Below, piece after piece: positions 28,379-36,958 of a stretch of 64,000 nucleotides of DNA. Made by a program: the position numbers and the translations under genes. Numbering within the stretch: position 1 is the stretch's first letter; every line of letters starts with the position of its first letter. Source of the DNA: Eisenbergiella tayi. GTDB taxonomy: Bacteria > Bacillota > Clostridia > Lachnospirales > Lachnospiraceae. Location of the stretch: positions 356,578-420,577 of the forward strand of contig NZ_MPDJ01000002.1 in NCBI RefSeq assembly GCF_001881565.1, written 5' to 3'. The notes below the pieces were generated by a model. The model was not told the DNA's origin. It did no database searches and saw only the letters and a program-made list of their open reading frames with translations.

Positions 28379-28717
28379 AACTCATCCCTTTTCTATACTT
28401 TTCCTACAATTGTTTGATCTTCCCATATTTTATAACATGGCTCATATAATACTTTAAATAACTCAGATATTTACACAAATAATTTATGCACACTTTTTAG
28501 TTTAAATCAAAATACTTATTTTTTCATACTATAAATTACCTTAAAATGCTTCAACACAACTGTTATTACCTCCACAATATCTTCTGTTGGAAGCTTTCTC
28601 GGATGTTACAATTTTTTCATAGCATTGTGACAACATAAGCAGCGTTGTTCCTCCAAACTCAACACGATGTTATATAAACTTTGACATACAATAAATAATG
28701 TCTGTACCAGTCATGCA
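28379..28717. other. Intergenic stretch before array B
   Basis: About 340 bp of AT-rich sequence holding the promoter region of the small gene at 28055-28378. I see no gene or further repeat here. Confidence 0.5.
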
Positions 28718-29998
28718 ATTTTAATTTACAAGGCTATGTAAGCCTCGATGACAATACGATGAAAAAAGAAAAATTATTAAGAAAATTTCAATTCACGAGG
28801 CTGCGTAAGCCTCAACTGTTCAAACTCAGGAGTCACAATAAAATCAGAAGATTTCAATCCACAAGGCTACATAAGCCTCGATTGGATAAGGCTGCCGCCC
28901 AGATGAAGGATGATGTATTTCAATCCACGAGGCTACGTAAGCCTCGACTACTCCACCTTTTCTTTTGGTACTATCGGAAGAATTTCAATCCACGAGGCTA
29001 CGTAAGCCTCGACGATAGGAATGGTTTATCTGATGCTTGTGATACAATTTCAATCCACGAGGCTACATAAGCCTCGACTATTACTGATTGGGTCAATGAA
29101 CAGAAAATGGATATTTCAATCCACGAGGCTACATAAGCCTCGACTTCAATGTCTTTAATAATATATTTTGCAGCAGAGATTTCAATCCACGAGGCTACAT
29201 AAGCCTCGACTTCTTCCTCTTTCTTCAATCTATAATTGTTAAATTTCAATCCACGAGGCTACATAAGCCTCGACCCAACTGTAGGGCTCGCTTTAATCCC
29301 TGTGTTTATTTCAATCCACGAGACTACATAAGCCTCGACTAGTGCGGTCCGCGTATCAGAGCTAACTGCATTATTTCAATCCACGAGGCTACATAAGCCT
29401 CGACCACCGCTTGGCACCGCTGGCGCTTAATTTCGCATATTTCAATCCACGAGGCTACATAAGCCTCGACAAATATTGGCCTGTTAGATTAGCTGCATTT
29501 TTACATTTCAATCCACGAGGCTACATAAGCCTCGACCCTGCATTTCCCCGAGTTCATGCAATTCTTTAAATTTCAATCCACGAGGCTACATAAGCCTCGA
29601 CGTAATAGCGTATCTGGCAATGGTACAGACAGCGCATTTCAATCCACGAGGCTACATAAGCCTCGACGGTGTATGTATGCACAGTGCCACGGAGGCCTAT
29701 CTATTTCAATCCACGAGGCTACATAAGCCTCGACGGGAACCCTGAAACTTTTTACATGCCTTCATGCGATTTCAATCCACGAGGCTACATAAGCCTCGAC
29801 AGACTGTTCTTTGGCTTTATCATAAATACGGCAATTTCAATCCACGAGGCTACATAAGCCTCGACGTGCCACATGTTCATCCCACCATACCACTATGGCA
29901 ATTTCAATCCACGAGGCTACATAAGCCTCGACAATTGTCATTGATAACATCATTCAGGAGTATCTGATTTCAATCCACGAGGCTACATAAGCCTCGAC
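28718..29998 (-). CRISPR. CRISPR array B, 20 repeats
   Basis: 20 repeats of 32 bp with 19 spacers. The main repeat has stem arms GAGGCT / AGCCTC with centre ACATA, an allele also found in the oldest part of array A. The three leftmost repeats (28718, 28785, 28851) have several changes each, marking the trailer end. The leader is at the right. The first spacer (28750-28784) contains an ATG followed by a Lys-rich reading frame. Confidence 0.97.
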
Positions 29999-30169
29999 AG
30001 CAAAAACATTCAAAAAAACATAACCATTTAACCCCCAAATATAACTTTTACACAAATATATCATCACATATTTTTATAATAAGCCTTCAAAACATTTATG
30101 TCCATAATATTTAAGCACTTTTTTGGTGCGAATCCCCCGGTATTTTCATGTGCACTATACATTCGCACC
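29999..30169 (-). promoter_or_regulatory. Leader of array B with conserved inverted-repeat element
   Basis: It is nearly identical to the leader of array A, including AGCAAAAACATTCAAAAAAA and the inverted repeat GGTGCGAAT / ATTCGCACC at 30125-30169. The likeness suggests that arrays A and B arose by duplication of one leader-array unit. Confidence 0.85.
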
Positions 30170-30290
30170 TTACTTATGACCCTCTTAAAATTATAAACTC
30201 CACTCTTATTTTATCATCTAAAAACAAATATCACTAATTTTTTTTACTCAATATAACGTTTACTTAATAAAATAAGTCCATACAGCATTC

Positions 30291-30986
30291 TCAATCCCTA
30301 AAATCATTAAAAAAGCTCTCATACAACTCTTTCATATGCTCATCCATTATTTTTTCAGCCGCTTCATCATCCTTCCTCTCAAAAGCGTCCACAATCCGTC
30401 CATGATAATACAAACCGGCCCGGTTTCCTCTCGCCTGTACCACTTTTTCAAAGGAACACTTCATCACTTCATTCATAATATCATAAATCCGCATGATAAT
30501 AGAATTGCCGGCTATCCGGGCCATTTTGATATGAAACAGGTAATCGAAGCGCGCAAACTCGGGAAGATAATCCTTTGTCGCTTCCATCTTTTTAAAGAAG
30601 TACTCTAATTCTTTCACATCTTCTTCAGAAGCTCTGCGGCAGGCTTCTCCGCAGACCGGGCCTTCTATCATTCTGCGCAGCTGAAGGATTTCTTCCATAC
30701 CATTATCATTGAGATATGCCGCAGGTATTAAAGGGCTCATTACGGAAGCGGCATCCGAGCTCCTCACAAAGGAGCCCTCTCCGAATCGTGTTTCCAGCAA
30801 TTCCAGAGCAGATAATTTCTGCAGGGCATTGCGCACCGTTACCCGGCTGACGCCGAACTGCCGGGCCAGTTCATTTTCAGATGGAATCTTTTCACCGGGC
30901 TTCCACTCTCCCTCCAGAATCTGCTCCTTCATCTGTACAAAAACCTGATCACTTATGCTGTCCCTGCTTATTTTCTGAATTGCCAT
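30291..30986 (-). CDS. GntR regulator, FadR subfamily
   Basis: A 231-residue protein with AGAGG before its ATG. The N-terminal winged helix (about 10-75) includes GEKIPSENELARQFGVSR and VTVRNALQKL. The C-terminal helical FCD domain (about 95-225) has the Asp/His pattern (F-R-DYLFHIKMARIAGN and YYHGRIVDAF) of metal- and acid-binding FadR members. It is the last gene of the dehydratase-aldolase-regulator operon. The palindrome ATACCTGTA / TACAGGTAT at 33683-33701 just upstream of the operon is its likely operator, so the operon is probably autoregulated by a sugar-acid ligand. Confidence 0.9.
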   Translation of the reverse strand: MAIQKISRDSISDQVFVQMKEQILEGEWKPGEKIPSENELARQFGVSRVTVRNALQKLSALELLETRFGEGSFVRSSDAASVMSPLIPAAYLNDNGMEEILQLRRMIEGPVCGEACRRASEEDVKELEYFFKKMEATKDYLPEFARFDYLFHIKMARIAGNSIIMRIYDIMNEVMKCSFEKVVQARGNRAGLYYHGRIVDAFERKDDEAAEKIMDEHMKELYESFFNDFRD

Positions 30987-31010
30987 GTATTCCTCTTTCT
31001 TTCGTCTCTC

Positions 31011-31907
31011 CTACAGAATTTCCGTTTTCTTTAAAATACGCCGGATATGCTCTTTTTCTTCCTCACCTGCTTTAGGGAAGGGTTTGGAAGAACAGGCGCA
31101 GTCTATAATTCCCTTGATAGCCATTGCTTCTTTTATATAAGGAATAAACGGGGTGCCCACCTGATATATTTCCATGAGCCGGTCAATTTTCTTTTGAAGA
31201 ACGCTGACCTGTTCCAGATCCTCACGGGCGAATGCCTCCGTCCAGGAATGGCATAATCCGGGAACCAGATTGGACAGGCCCGCTATGCAGCCGTCTCCGC
31301 CGGCCATTATATTATGGGCAAAATTATCATCGAAACCGGAGTATATTTCAAATTCCGGGAATTCTCCTTTTACCAGCTTGATCAGTTCCCTGGTATGATC
31401 CATGCCGGCCTGGGTATCCTTATAGCCGACTATATTTTTATATTTTCTCACCAGGCGCAGCGTAATTTCCGGCGTGAGGTCATAGCCGGTGCGATCCGGA
31501 AAATTATAGAGATAAATGGGCTGATCTGAAAGGGCTTCCGCCAGCATTCCAAAGTAGCTTTCCAGGCTTTTTTCTCCAAGCGGGAAATAGTAAGGGGGCA
31601 GAATAATCACGGCATCCGCCCCTTCCTGCTTTGCAAAACGGGAAAGCTCGATGATTTCATCAACTATCATACTGGTGGTTCCGACGATCAGCTGTGTTCT
31701 GTGATTAATCTTATGTACGGCATAGCGGATCAGCTCTTTTTTCTGAGACATGGTCAGGGCAAAAAATTCTCCAATGCTTCCCATGAGCAGGATTCCGTCC
31801 ACTCCGCCCTGAATCAGGTGTTCGTATACCTTTCCACAGCCTTCCATATCCGGATTTCCTTCTTTGTCCATAACCGTAACTACCGGTGTTATATATTTTG
31901 CTTTCAT
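31011..31907 (-). CDS. DapA/NanA-family aldolase (2-keto-3-deoxy sugar acid type)
   Basis: A 298-residue TIM-barrel protein. ATG 31907 has GGAGG 8 nt upstream; the ATG 15 bp earlier lies inside that site. It has the family's GSIGEFFALT phosphate/carboxyl loop, YLYNFPDRTGYDL with the catalytic Tyr, and IVGYKDTQAGMD with the Schiff-base Lys. Paired with an IlvD/Edd-type dehydratase 34 bp upstream, it most likely splits a 2-keto-3-deoxy sugar acid to pyruvate and an aldehyde. Dihydrodipicolinate synthase activity is unlikely in this context. The exact substrate (gluconate, xylonate, arabonate or galactonate type) is not determined. Confidence 0.85.
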   Translation of the reverse strand: MKAKYITPVVTVMDKEGNPDMEGCGKVYEHLIQGGVDGILLMGSIGEFFALTMSQKKELIRYAVHKINHRTQLIVGTTSMIVDEIIELSRFAKQEGADAVIILPPYYFPLGEKSLESYFGMLAEALSDQPIYLYNFPDRTGYDLTPEITLRLVRKYKNIVGYKDTQAGMDHTRELIKLVKGEFPEFEIYSGFDDNFAHNIMAGGDGCIAGLSNLVPGLCHSWTEAFAREDLEQVSVLQKKIDRLMEIYQVGTPFIPYIKEAMAIKGIIDCACSSKPFPKAGEEEKEHIRRILKKTEIL

Positions 31908-31941
31908 TATGTATTCCTCCATCTTTCTTTTTATTGCCGGC

Positions 31942-33657
31942 TTAATAGCCTGCGCCTTTCATTGCTGATTCCGCATGCTCCGTGTATCTTTTTAATACGC
32001 CTGTAAAAGCTCTTTTTTTCAGCGGCTTTTCCAGCTTTCTCTTTTCCAGGACTGCCTGGATACTGTCCGCACCCATTTCCATGCCGTCAATCCCCACAAT
32101 ATCTATGGTCTTTTTTTCGATATCATAGGAAATCAAATCACCGGTATCCACATAGGCAATAGGTCCCCCGCACGCGGCTTCCGGGGACACATGACCGATT
32201 GCCGCTCCTCTGGTGGCTCCTGAAAATCTTCCGTCGGTAATCAGGGAGACCTTTCCGTTCAGCGTATGGTCACAGCAGATGGCCTCCGTTGTCATGAGCA
32301 TTTCAGGCATTCCGCTTCCCCTCGGCCCTTCATAACGGATTATCACAACCTCGCCCGGAAGGATTTTTCCTTCCACCACGGCGGCATGGGCATCCTCTTC
32401 ACAATCAAAAACAACAGCCTTTCCCACATGGGAACGCATGCTTTTTTCACAGGCGGAATATTTCACCACCGCCCCTTCGGGCGCAAGATTCCCTTTCAAA
32501 ACAGCGATAGAACCTACCTCTTCCGTAGTTTCCGCAGGAGTGATCACATCCTCCGGAACCAGATGGTAATTGTGCAGGTACCCTTCTCCCCGCTCAAAAA
32601 AATGATCCTTCTTTATCGCTTCCAGATTTTCTCCCAACGTTTTTCCGGTTACTGTCATCACATCCAGATCCAGATACTTTTCCAGAAGCAGCTGTACTTT
32701 CGGAATGCCTCCTGCAAACCAGAAGGACTCGGTGAGATGCTGGCCGCTGGGATTTATGTTTCCTATATGAGGAATATATGAATTGATTTCATTAAAAATC
32801 GCGGGATCCAGTTCCATGCCGAGTTCTGCGGCAATGGCCGGCAGATGGAGCAGGGCGTTGGTGGAGCCTCCTATGGCGCTGTGAATTACAATGGCATTGC
32901 GAAAGGCGGCAGGTGTAAGGATTTGGGACGGGCGGATATTTTTTGCCGCAAGCTCCATAATTTTACGCCCGGCTTTCCTCGCCATGGCCAGAATATCCCG
33001 CATGGTCGCAGGCGCCAGCGCGCTTCCCGGAAGGGCGAGTCCCAGCGCTTCCGCCATACACTGCATGGTGCTCGCTGTTCCCATAAAGGTGCATGCTCCC
33101 TGGGACGGGCAGCCTGTCAGTTTATAATCACGGATTTCATCCGGCGTAATTTCGTTGTTTCTTTTTTGTCTCAGGGATATGTCACCCGCCACCAGAGAGG
33201 TGGTCTGTCCCGGCCCAGGCCTCATGCTGCCGCCGGGAATAAAAATAGCCGGAATATCCACTCTGGCCGCAGCTTTCAAATGAGCCGGTATGGACTTATC
33301 ACAGGAGGAGGAAAGAATCATTCCGTCCCACGGCACAAAACCGGCATGCATTTCTATCATATCACAGATGACTTCCCTGGATGCCAGCACCAGATTCATC
33401 CCGTCATGTCCCTGCGCGCATCCGTCACAAATATCCGTCACATGAAACCTGGCGGGATGCCCTCCTTTTTCATATATGCCGTATACTGCCTGCTCTCCCA
33501 GCTGGTTCAGGTGGATGCTCCCCGGATGGCTGTCGCCATAGGCATCCTCTACCAAAATCTGCGGTTTGCCGATGTCCTCTTCATCCCATCCGCTCCCCAA
33601 TTGCAGGGCATCAAACTGTGCCCATGTACAGCGTTCCTTTTCACTGCGTATTCCCAT
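31942..33657 (-). CDS. IlvD/Edd-family sugar-acid dehydratase
   Basis: A 571-residue protein. ATG 33657 has GGAGG 6 nt upstream, and the ATG seven codons earlier lacks a site. Iron-sulfur and metal motifs are present: TDICDGCAQGHDGMN, SSSCDKSIPAHLKAAAR and GACTFMGTASTMQ. The C-terminal swivel domain has GPRGSGMPEM and TDGRFSGATRG. The sequence fits sugar-acid dehydratases better than branched-chain dihydroxyacid dehydratase, and its partners here are an aldolase and a GntR regulator rather than ilv genes. Predicted step: sugar acid to 2-keto-3-deoxy sugar acid in the cytoplasm. Confidence 0.85.
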   Translation of the reverse strand: MGIRSEKERCTWAQFDALQLGSGWDEEDIGKPQILVEDAYGDSHPGSIHLNQLGEQAVYGIYEKGGHPARFHVTDICDGCAQGHDGMNLVLASREVICDMIEMHAGFVPWDGMILSSSCDKSIPAHLKAAARVDIPAIFIPGGSMRPGPGQTTSLVAGDISLRQKRNNEITPDEIRDYKLTGCPSQGACTFMGTASTMQCMAEALGLALPGSALAPATMRDILAMARKAGRKIMELAAKNIRPSQILTPAAFRNAIVIHSAIGGSTNALLHLPAIAAELGMELDPAIFNEINSYIPHIGNINPSGQHLTESFWFAGGIPKVQLLLEKYLDLDVMTVTGKTLGENLEAIKKDHFFERGEGYLHNYHLVPEDVITPAETTEEVGSIAVLKGNLAPEGAVVKYSACEKSMRSHVGKAVVFDCEEDAHAAVVEGKILPGEVVIIRYEGPRGSGMPEMLMTTEAICCDHTLNGKVSLITDGRFSGATRGAAIGHVSPEAACGGPIAYVDTGDLISYDIEKKTIDIVGIDGMEMGADSIQAVLEKRKLEKPLKKRAFTGVLKRYTEHAESAMKGAGY

Positions 33658-33682
33658 CTCATACCTCCGCGCATTCATCTGT

Positions 33683-33701
33683 ATACCTGTATTACAGGTA
33701 T
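33683..33701. promoter_or_regulatory. GntR/FadR operator palindrome
   Basis: ATACCTGTA, a central T, and TACAGGTAT form a perfect 19-bp palindrome 26 bp upstream of the dehydratase start. The size and symmetry suit a FadR-type dimer. It lies within the predicted 5' end of the operon. Confidence 0.7.
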
Positions 33702-33842
33702 GTATATAATTAACGTAAACCTGATGAAACCGTATGTCAAGAAAAATAGAAAAAAGCGTATGTATTCCTTGTCAGATGAAGGAAAATCAGGTACCATTGT
33801 TTAGAAAGAAACCTTTTATTATTATGTAGTGTGGGAGGCGTT

Positions 33843-34316
33843 ATGAAAGATATCATTATTGTTGATAATAAACTGCAGCCGGAGGATTTCATCCGTTTGC
33901 GGCTGGAAGCCGGCTTTATGGAAACGCCGATGGAACAGGCTGAAAAAGCTCTGTCCAACGGCCTTTTTACCGCATCTGCAATGTGCGGTGACAAAATCGT
34001 GGGAATGGGGCGGCTTATCGGAGACGGCTCTATGTATTGGTATATCCAGGATGTGGCCGTCATGCCTGCATATCAGGGCCGGGGAATCGGCAAAGCCATC
34101 GTGACAAGGCTTATCAGCTATGCCGAAGCAAACAGCCTGCCCGGCAGCAAGGCCTCCATCGGGCTTATTGCCGCCAAAGGGAAAGAACCCTTTTATGAAA
34201 AAATGGGATTTACAAAGCATCCTCACGATATAAGCGGAGCCGGAATGACAAGGAAATTTATTGCCCCGGGCAACGAGCCAAAGCCAAACGGGCTTGGCCT
34301 TGGCAACGGCCGCTAG
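33843..34316 (+). CDS. GNAT-family N-acetyltransferase
   Basis: A 157-residue protein. ATG 33843 has GGGAGG 5 nt upstream; a GTG at 33831 precedes it in frame. Motif A is clear (VAVMPAYQGRGIGKAIV, the acetyl-CoA loop) and the C-terminal FYEKMGF motif is typical. The family usually ends shortly after the GAGMTRKFI strand, but here 15-20 extra Gly/Pro/Asn residues follow. The stop codon TAG (34314-34316) is part of the left terminus of the inverted-repeat element at 34313. The substrate is unknown. Confidence 0.9.
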   Translation: MKDIIIVDNKLQPEDFIRLRLEAGFMETPMEQAEKALSNGLFTASAMCGDKIVGMGRLIGDGSMYWYIQDVAVMPAYQGRGIGKAIVTRLISYAEANSLPGSKASIGLIAAKGKEPFYEKMGFTKHPHDISGAGMTRKFIAPGNEPKPNGLGLGNGR

Positions 34317-34478
34317 TGCTCCATCCAGCCAGAAACGAAACTGACAGTGCTGAATATTTTGTCAGTCTGCAAGGCGGAGGAGGGAGGCGATGCGGTGGCA
34401 TCGTTGACCGACGACAACGCGGCAGATGGCAAAATAGGCAGTACTGTCAGTTTCGTTTCTGGCTGGATGGAGCACTAG
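34313..34478. mobile_element. 166-bp MITE-like element with perfect 36-bp inverted termini
   Basis: CTAGTGCTCCATCCAGCC at 34313 begins a 36-bp arm that is repeated exactly, inverted, at 34443-34478. The inner 94 bp contain a GCGATGC / GCATCG hairpin and GGAGGAGGGAGG, and no open frame. Both ends carry CTAG. It sits between two convergent genes and may act as a terminator for both. No transposase is present, so it would be a non-autonomous element. Confidence 0.75.
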
Positions 34479-34490
34479 GGTCTGTCCTAT

Positions 34491-35240
34491 TTATTTTAAT
34501 ACTATTTCTGCAAGGCCATAGGGCAGATCCTTTTCCGGATCAATAAATACCCCGCTGTTTGTCACCGCAGAAGGGTCTTTTATTTCCATGGAATGAAGCA
34601 GTCCCTTATAACCTCCCAGCAAAATAATATGATCGTTTTCCAAATAAGGGGATAAGTTCTCAATAATTGTATGTAATTTCTTCGTCAGTTCTTCCTTATA
34701 TTCCCTTTTTGCAAGTTCGTTGAGATATTCCAACATTTGTCCTATTTTGATTTTGGCTGACTTATTGGCAGCGGTTATAAGTGCATTCGCCGAATCCCTG
34801 TCAGGAAGAATCAATTGACCCTGCAGCGGACTGTCCGCCCTGACCATTTCTACTCCGACATTGTCAAAAAACGGCGCGAAGCATGCCTGGGTGTTTTCCT
34901 CAAGATACTGAACCTTGTAAATATTCCGTAAAACAATATAGTTGCCGGGAATCAGAATATCATCTGACATCAATCCGCCTTCCACAGAAGTTCCGCGGCA
35001 CAGCGCACCTTTTACCGAAGAACCCGGCAGATAATACGCCGCACCTTCAGGATTGTAAGCAGTGTATATCCCATACTGGTAAAAAGGATAGATTACTTTT
35101 AATCTGTTTTTCGCTAAATATTCAGAATCCTCCACCTTTTCCAAAGAGAATTCATCTAAATCCCTGTAAAAGGCCAAAGCAGATCGCGGTGATACAATTA
35201 AACCGGAACAGGTCGTTAATTGATAAGCTATTGTTTCCAT
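34491..35240 (-). CDS. csm5: Type III CRISPR RAMP protein, Csm5-like (short)
   Basis: A 249-residue RAMP protein, last in the type III operon. YYLPGSSVKGALCRG (about 69-83) is the typical Csm5/Cas7 substrate-loop motif. The C-terminal LLGGYKGLLHS and LPYGLAEIVLK resemble the glycine-rich end of the fold. It should cap the 3' end of the crRNA in the complex. Csm5 is usually 350-400 residues, so this is a short or diverged form. The start is 6 bp after csm4. The symbol is by position and motif. Confidence 0.75.
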   Translation of the reverse strand: METIAYQLTTCSGLIVSPRSALAFYRDLDEFSLEKVEDSEYLAKNRLKVIYPFYQYGIYTAYNPEGAAYYLPGSSVKGALCRGTSVEGGLMSDDILIPGNYIVLRNIYKVQYLEENTQACFAPFFDNVGVEMVRADSPLQGQLILPDRDSANALITAANKSAKIKIGQMLEYLNELAKREYKEELTKKLHTIIENLSPYLENDHIILLGGYKGLLHSMEIKDPSAVTNSGVFIDPEKDLPYGLAEIVLK

Positions 35241-35246
35241 AATGAA

Positions 35247-36227
35247 TTATACCTGCCTCTCACTCAAATAGATTGGATACAGAAATGCATTTCCAAAAAC
35301 GATATCCCTGTTTTGGCGGAAGGGGGATTCGATTGATTTTCCCGCATGTCCCACTCCTTCACGGACCACTATTATACTGCCCTGCTCAATAAAGCTTATG
35401 TAATATTTAGGCGCATCCTTCCTCCAGCCCCCCGTCATTTCAAAAGGCCGTCTTTGCGATGTGAATAATTTGATGGAAGAAGCCTTAAAATCTATGCTGT
35501 CAGGCAGCAGCATTCCCGTATTCAGGTAAAATGCCGCTTCTGCCCCTGAGCCTTTCTGTTCTGCTATTTCCATGAATTGAAAAAGATTTAATCCCTGCGA
35601 AGCTCTTTTTCCTAGTATTATCATCTTTTGATCCGCCGCCGCGTCCTCTGTCATTCCCAGAAAATCAGAGCACAAACTGCTGTCATCCACTTGAAGGAAA
35701 TAACAATAGGTATCTACAGGGCGATAATGCTCTCTGCCTTTTTTGTCCTGACTAACCTCCGAAAGTACCACTGTAGGCACTGAATAAAGGCGTGTATCCA
35801 ATTCCGGGATATCATAGCAGACACTGTCAATTGATGCACGCAGCTGCTGCAGATCCAGCTGGGTCACATAAGGGAAAAGAAACTCACTGTTCTCCGGCTC
35901 AGCCAAAACATGTTCTAACTCCTGGCTCTTAATATAGCTCCTTATTTTTATAGCAGCATGCTTTTTTTTCAATTCTTCAGCCAGATTGTTCTTTTTGGAA
36001 ATATGATCCATCAAGTAATCCTTAGGTGCAGGCAGATAACCTTCCGGCATAATATTGGACAAAGCCAGGTGTATTTCCTTATTTCTTACAGCGCTGGCCA
36101 AATCAGCTGCTCTCTCATCTCCATACTTTTCTGCAAACATATACATCAATGCACCAAACAGCTTTTGGGAATCCGGCACCTGTGTTATGGGGCCGGTCAA
36201 TTTAAGGATAACTTTATAATTCCTCAT
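35247..36227 (-). CDS. csm4: Type III CRISPR Cas5-group subunit, Csm4-like
   Basis: A 326-residue protein. ATG 36227 is chosen with GGAG 9 nt upstream; ATG 36242 is an in-frame alternative. The N terminus has DSQKLFGALMYMF and ALSNIMPEGYLPAP, the LFGA and S-x-x-x-P-x-G pattern of Csm4. GKRASQGLNLFQF matches the family's glycine-rich loop, and FIEQGSIIVV sits near the end. It should bind the crRNA 5' tag next to Cas10. It follows csm3 closely (25 bp). Confidence 0.8.
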   Translation of the reverse strand: MRNYKVILKLTGPITQVPDSQKLFGALMYMFAEKYGDERAADLASAVRNKEIHLALSNIMPEGYLPAPKDYLMDHISKKNNLAEELKKKHAAIKIRSYIKSQELEHVLAEPENSEFLFPYVTQLDLQQLRASIDSVCYDIPELDTRLYSVPTVVLSEVSQDKKGREHYRPVDTYCYFLQVDDSSLCSDFLGMTEDAAADQKMIILGKRASQGLNLFQFMEIAEQKGSGAEAAFYLNTGMLLPDSIDFKASSIKLFTSQRRPFEMTGGWRKDAPKYYISFIEQGSIIVVREGVGHAGKSIESPFRQNRDIVFGNAFLYPIYLSERQV

Positions 36228-36251
36228 GCATCTGCTCTCCATTTTTATCCA

Positions 36252-36938
36252 TCATAAAATTTCCACTCTGCCGTATCCGCGGCTTTTGGAATTACCAAGC
36301 CGATAAATACCTTCGTTAAATTTCTTCAGATTATAAATCAAATATTCCTTACAAAGCTCTCCGGCCTGATCGTCCAATTTTTCCATTTTGTATAACCTTA
36401 TTTCTCCCTCAAATACAATTCCGCTTCGGGCAGTCTGATAAGTCCGGGGCCTCGATTCAGGAGCATTACCACGGGTATCGATTGTATTCTTCATATCAAT
36501 GGAAAAACAGGTCTTTTTATCACGGAATTCACTGCATAATAATAAATCGCCAAAAAGCAGTTTAGGGGTATTATTAAAGCCTTTGATACCAAACAGATAC
36601 TCGGGAGACACCTCATTAGCAGCTTCCAAATATCGTTCTTCAATCCTTTTAAGAGCTTCTTTATCATCAATAATCGTTTGAATTTCCGGCCAGTTTTTCT
36701 CCTTTTCATTAATCAGATATTTCGTAAACAATCTGTTGATTTCATCAGCCATCGCACTGTCATCCTCGCGTATAACAGCCCGCAGGGCTCCTTTTAGCGA
36801 AGAAGCGGGAATGCAGGGAAAGCCTTCCTGGTCAGTGGCTGTCTGTTGGTCTATTCCGCCGATTTTAAAGGGTACCGGAGCTCCTCCGATAAACAGATTG
36901 GAAAGTGTTTTCATTTTTATGGTAATCGAATTTTCCAT
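36252..36938 (-). CDS. csm3: Type III CRISPR backbone RAMP, Csm3 (Cas7)
   Basis: A 228-residue protein. LFIGGAPVPFKIGGIDQQ holds the expected catalytic Asp (D30) of the target-RNA cleavage loop. FPCIPASSLKGALRAVIRE (40-58) is the canonical Csm3 motif, and SKSRGYGRVEIL ends the protein with the RAMP glycine loop. It should form the filament and cut target RNA at 6-nt intervals. It starts 20 bp after cas10. Confidence 0.9.
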   Translation of the reverse strand: MENSITIKMKTLSNLFIGGAPVPFKIGGIDQQTATDQEGFPCIPASSLKGALRAVIREDDSAMADEINRLFTKYLINEKEKNWPEIQTIIDDKEALKRIEERYLEAANEVSPEYLFGIKGFNNTPKLLFGDLLLCSEFRDKKTCFSIDMKNTIDTRGNAPESRPRTYQTARSGIVFEGEIRLYKMEKLDDQAGELCKEYLIYNLKKFNEGIYRLGNSKSRGYGRVEIL

Positions 36939-36958
36939 TTAGCTATACCTGCCTTTAT

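Noticed and set aside
31011..31907. Dihydrodipicolinate synthase of lysine synthesis
   Set aside because: The operon with a sugar-acid dehydratase and a FadR-type regulator points to a catabolic keto-deoxy acid aldolase.
31942..33657. IlvD of branched-chain amino acid synthesis
   Set aside because: No ilv or leu genes are near, and the neighbours are catabolic.
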